IMG/VR virus record: IMGVR_UViG_3300015171_000012
Span: 1-39,886 of that record
From: a virus
DNA length: 39,886 nt
Reading direction: 5' to 3' (one strand)
This document shows positions 38,045 to 39,886 of the stretch, one piece after another. The notes beneath the pieces are model-generated. The model had not been told where the DNA came from. It worked only from the letters and a program-made list of their open reading frames with translations, and did no database searches. Each line of letters starts with the position of its first letter. The first letter of the stretch is position 1. The translations under genes and the position numbers were made by a program.

Positions 38045-39476
38045 AATCGCACTTCAACCAAAGCAGGAGAAGTTCCTTGAAACTATTGAAAAGACTCCTA
38101 TTACGTTTTACGGAGGAGCTAAGGGCGGCGGTAAGAGCAAGGGATTGCAGCTTATTATGCTGCTACGACGATTTGAGTATCCTGGAAGCACGGGAGCCAT
38201 CTTCCGACGAACATATCCTGAACTCGAGGGCAATCACATACGCCCGCTTTTTGCGGCATTCCCGGAACTAAAGGAATATTGGCATGAATCAAAGAAACTC
38301 CTTACTCTCCCGAATGGCTCTACGCTTCAATTCTGTCACTGCTCTAATGAGAATGATGTGGATCTTTATCAAGGCCGCGAGTTCCATGACTTGGCAGTTG
38401 ACGAGGCGGGTCAATGGACGGAAGGCATGTTTCGTAAGCTCCTTGGGTCTAATAGATCATCGCAATCTAGTATACGGGCAAGAGCGATACTCACTGGCAA
38501 CCCTGGCGGCATCGGGCACGGTTGGCTTAAGCGTTTATTTATTGAAAGACGATTCAACGAGAGAGAGCGGCCAGAGGATTATGCCTTTATCCAAGCTTTG
38601 GTGGACGATAATGCTGCGCTTATGGAGAACGATCCGTCATATGTACACAGGCTTAATTCTGAACCCAACGAAGCCCTACGAAAAGCCTATAGATTCGGAG
38701 ATTGGGATATATTTGCAGGACAGTTCTTTCAGGAGATAGATCGCAATGTACATTTTATTAAGCCCTTTGAGATACCTCGCCATTGGAATAGATTTGGTGC
38801 TTACGACTTTGGTTACAATCACCCTGCTGCCTTTGGTTGGTTTGCTAACGATGAGGACGGCAACACTTATCTGTATCGCGAGTTTGTCCAAGCCGGATTA
38901 CGCGTGGATCAATTTGCAAAGAGTATCAATCAATACACAGACACATCTCTATTGTACCCAATCGTCGCCGGACACGACTGCTGGACGACTAAAGGAGTTC
39001 TTAAGGATAATGCACAGCCACCTACGGTTGCAGAGGAATTCAATTCCCATGGAATTCAGCTTAAGAAAGCGACTATTGACCGTATTCAGGGGGCGGCGCA
39101 TCTTCGTTCATACTTAGCCCTGCGTGGAGAGAAGAAGAAACCACGCTTATACATCTTTAACACGTGCCCCATAAGCTTTGATTGCCTTAGCAGGATGATC
39201 CACGACCCAGATAGAGTAGAAGATGTTCTTAAGGTTGATGCTACCGAAGGCGATCCATTGAGCGGTGACGATGCTTACGACATGATTAGATATGGTCTTA
39301 TGTCTCGTCCAGCTATCACTGATCCTATTGTTCCTAAGCACGCTGTGGGCTCTAAACAGTGGTATCAGGAACAAGCTGACATCAATTGGGATAAAGAACG
39401 AGAAGCTATCGAAAAATCAGCAGGAATGGACAATAACTGGCCAGAAATGCCCGATAATCAGTGGAATAGTTACTAA
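38034..39476 (+). CDS. Terminase large subunit
   Basis: 480 residues, GTG start overlapping the capsid-like gene. Packages DNA through the portal using ATP and cuts it with a C-terminal nuclease. Walker A GGAKGGGKS (27-35), Walker B LAVDEA (120-125), coupling motif GNPGG (155-159). The RNase H-like nuclease has acidic residues at AYDFGYNHP (D258), AGHDC (about 326) and GDDAYDMIRYG (about 430). Complete length. Followed by the fifth late-unit motif. Confidence 0.93.
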   Translation: MKLEIALQPKQEKFLETIEKTPITFYGGAKGGGKSKGLQLIMLLRRFEYPGSTGAIFRRTYPELEGNHIRPLFAAFPELKEYWHESKKLLTLPNGSTLQFCHCSNENDVDLYQGREFHDLAVDEAGQWTEGMFRKLLGSNRSSQSSIRARAILTGNPGGIGHGWLKRLFIERRFNERERPEDYAFIQALVDDNAALMENDPSYVHRLNSEPNEALRKAYRFGDWDIFAGQFFQEIDRNVHFIKPFEIPRHWNRFGAYDFGYNHPAAFGWFANDEDGNTYLYREFVQAGLRVDQFAKSINQYTDTSLLYPIVAGHDCWTTKGVLKDNAQPPTVAEEFNSHGIQLKKATIDRIQGAAHLRSYLALRGEKKKPRLYIFNTCPISFDCLSRMIHDPDRVEDVLKVDATEGDPLSGDDAYDMIRYGLMSRPAITDPIVPKHAVGSKQWYQEQADINWDKEREAIEKSAGMDNNWPEMPDNQWNSY

Positions 39477-39477
39477 A

Positions 39478-39498
39478 AAGCAGCATTTATCTAATGGT
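39478..39498 (+). promoter_or_regulatory. Late-unit motif AAGCAGCA (copy 5)
   Basis: AAGCAGCA at 39478-39485, three bases after the terminase stop, six bases, TAATGGT from 39492. No strong hairpin in the short leader. Drives, if it is a promoter, the head block 39501 to the capsid gene. Confidence 0.52.
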
Positions 39499-39500
39499 AT

Positions 39501-39728
39501 ATGTTGCCATATCTAAAGCTTAAGAACGAAGCATCTGCATCTGGACCAATCGAGTCCAAACAAGTCAACACAATGGAAGGCGAGGAAGAGTACGACGGGC
39601 TAGAGAGCGCGGCGGAAGATCTTTGTAATGCTATTGAAGCTAAAGATTATAAGGCCGCTGCATCTGCATTACGCGCAGCATTTGAATTGCTAGACAGTCA
39701 ACCCCATGAAGAAGGCGAGCACATCTAA
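39501..39728 (+). CDS. Small acidic hypothetical protein
   Basis: 75 residues, strongly acidic (EGEEEYDGLESAAEDLCNAIEAKDYKAAASALRAAFELLDSQ). Helical C-terminal half. No clear ribosome site. Stop overlaps the next start (TAATGG). Similar acidic short proteins occur between terminase and portal in podoviruses, without known role. Confidence 0.6.
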   Translation: MLPYLKLKNEASASGPIESKQVNTMEGEEEYDGLESAAEDLCNAIEAKDYKAAASALRAAFELLDSQPHEEGEHI

Positions 39729-39886
39729 TGGCTGAAACACTATTTATTAATCAACCTTTCGTAATCTGTGGTCTTGATACGCTGAACTATACTGTGGCCG
39801 CCGATGGCTTATACAGCGTTCAAGTTCAGTTCTCCGAGAATCCTCCTTCCGGTCTTAGCGTTGTAATTAAGAAGAACGGCGCTACG
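39728..39886 (+). CDS. Small head-fibre/decoration-like protein, N-terminal part (continues at 1..189)
   Basis: 53 codons open to the last base: MAETLFINQPFVICGLDTLN and on to VVIKKNGAT. The last three codons (GGC GCT ACG) are the same as the first three of the window, so the reading continues with IYTSPTLGVAQ. See the 1..189 entry for the merged protein and its tandem paralogue. Confidence 0.8.
   Translation, partial: MAETLFINQPFVICGLDTLNYTVAADGLYSVQVQFSENPPSGLSVVIKKNGAT

Noticed and set aside
38041-39117. Alternative plus-strand frames within the terminase gene
   Set aside because: The terminase frame has every expected motif; the others are out-of-frame shadows.
39878-39886. 9-base end repeat as a true terminal repeat of the virion DNA
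   Set aside because: It is too short for a packaging repeat and lies inside a gene that continues in frame; an assembly overlap is simpler.
1-39886. Temperate lifestyle
   Set aside because: No integrase, excisionase or CI-type repressor is recognisable, and the tRNA-like element alone is not enough evidence of an attachment site.

Overview
The window is an apparently complete double-stranded DNA tailed-phage genome with a short, podovirus-type tail, and it looks circularly permuted. The last 9 bases repeat the first 9, and one gene (39728 to end, continuing 1..189) reads in frame across the junction. There is a P22-type portal, a scaffold and a 430-residue coat protein, but no tape measure, sheath, integrase, repressor or RNA/DNA polymerase. 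The host is probably Gram-negative (phage lipoproteins, M15-type endolysin) and cannot be named. An ice-binding (DUF3494) domain in a virion gene hints at a cold or freshwater setting.

Layout. (1) 37.2-39.9 kb and 0-24.9 kb, plus strand: late genes. They run terminase small subunit, a miniature paralogue of the coat protein, terminase large subunit, small head-fibre-like paralogues, portal, scaffold, major capsid protein split by two group I introns, capsid-associated protein with an ice-binding domain, FN3-adaptor, tail-tube/nozzle and fibre genes, three internal (ejection) proteins, tail fibres, M15 endolysin and small membrane proteins for lysis. Four HNH endonucleases are scattered here, three of the endonuclease VII type. 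(2) 24.9-30.6 kb, minus strand: a tight operon of mostly small unknown proteins and micro-proteins, with a PD-(D/E)XK-like nuclease, a possible helicase loader and a replication initiator that carries iteron-like repeats inside its gene. (3) 30.6-31.0 kb: a divergent control region with promoters, an operator-like palindrome, a terminator-like hairpin whose loop copies the 3' tail of 16S rRNA, and a tRNA-like cloverleaf. (4) 31.0-37.1 kb, plus strand: early/middle genes, including a RecE-like exonuclease, a probable annealing protein, a metallophosphoesterase fused to a DNA-binding repeat, an acetyltransferase and an HTH protein.

How it fits together. The initiator and loader probably recruit the host replisome to an origin inside the initiator gene, and exonuclease plus annealing protein give a recombination route. 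Two near-identical early promoter/leader modules drive the rightward operon and the distal part of the leftward operon. Late units are marked by five exact copies of AAGCAGCA, each followed six bases later by TA and, in most cases, by a hairpin leader. These are candidate phage-specific promoters or RNA-processing sites.

Most notable: the 191-residue coat-protein paralogue beside the terminase, the doubly interrupted capsid gene, the virion ice-binding domain, the late-unit motif, and the structured control region.
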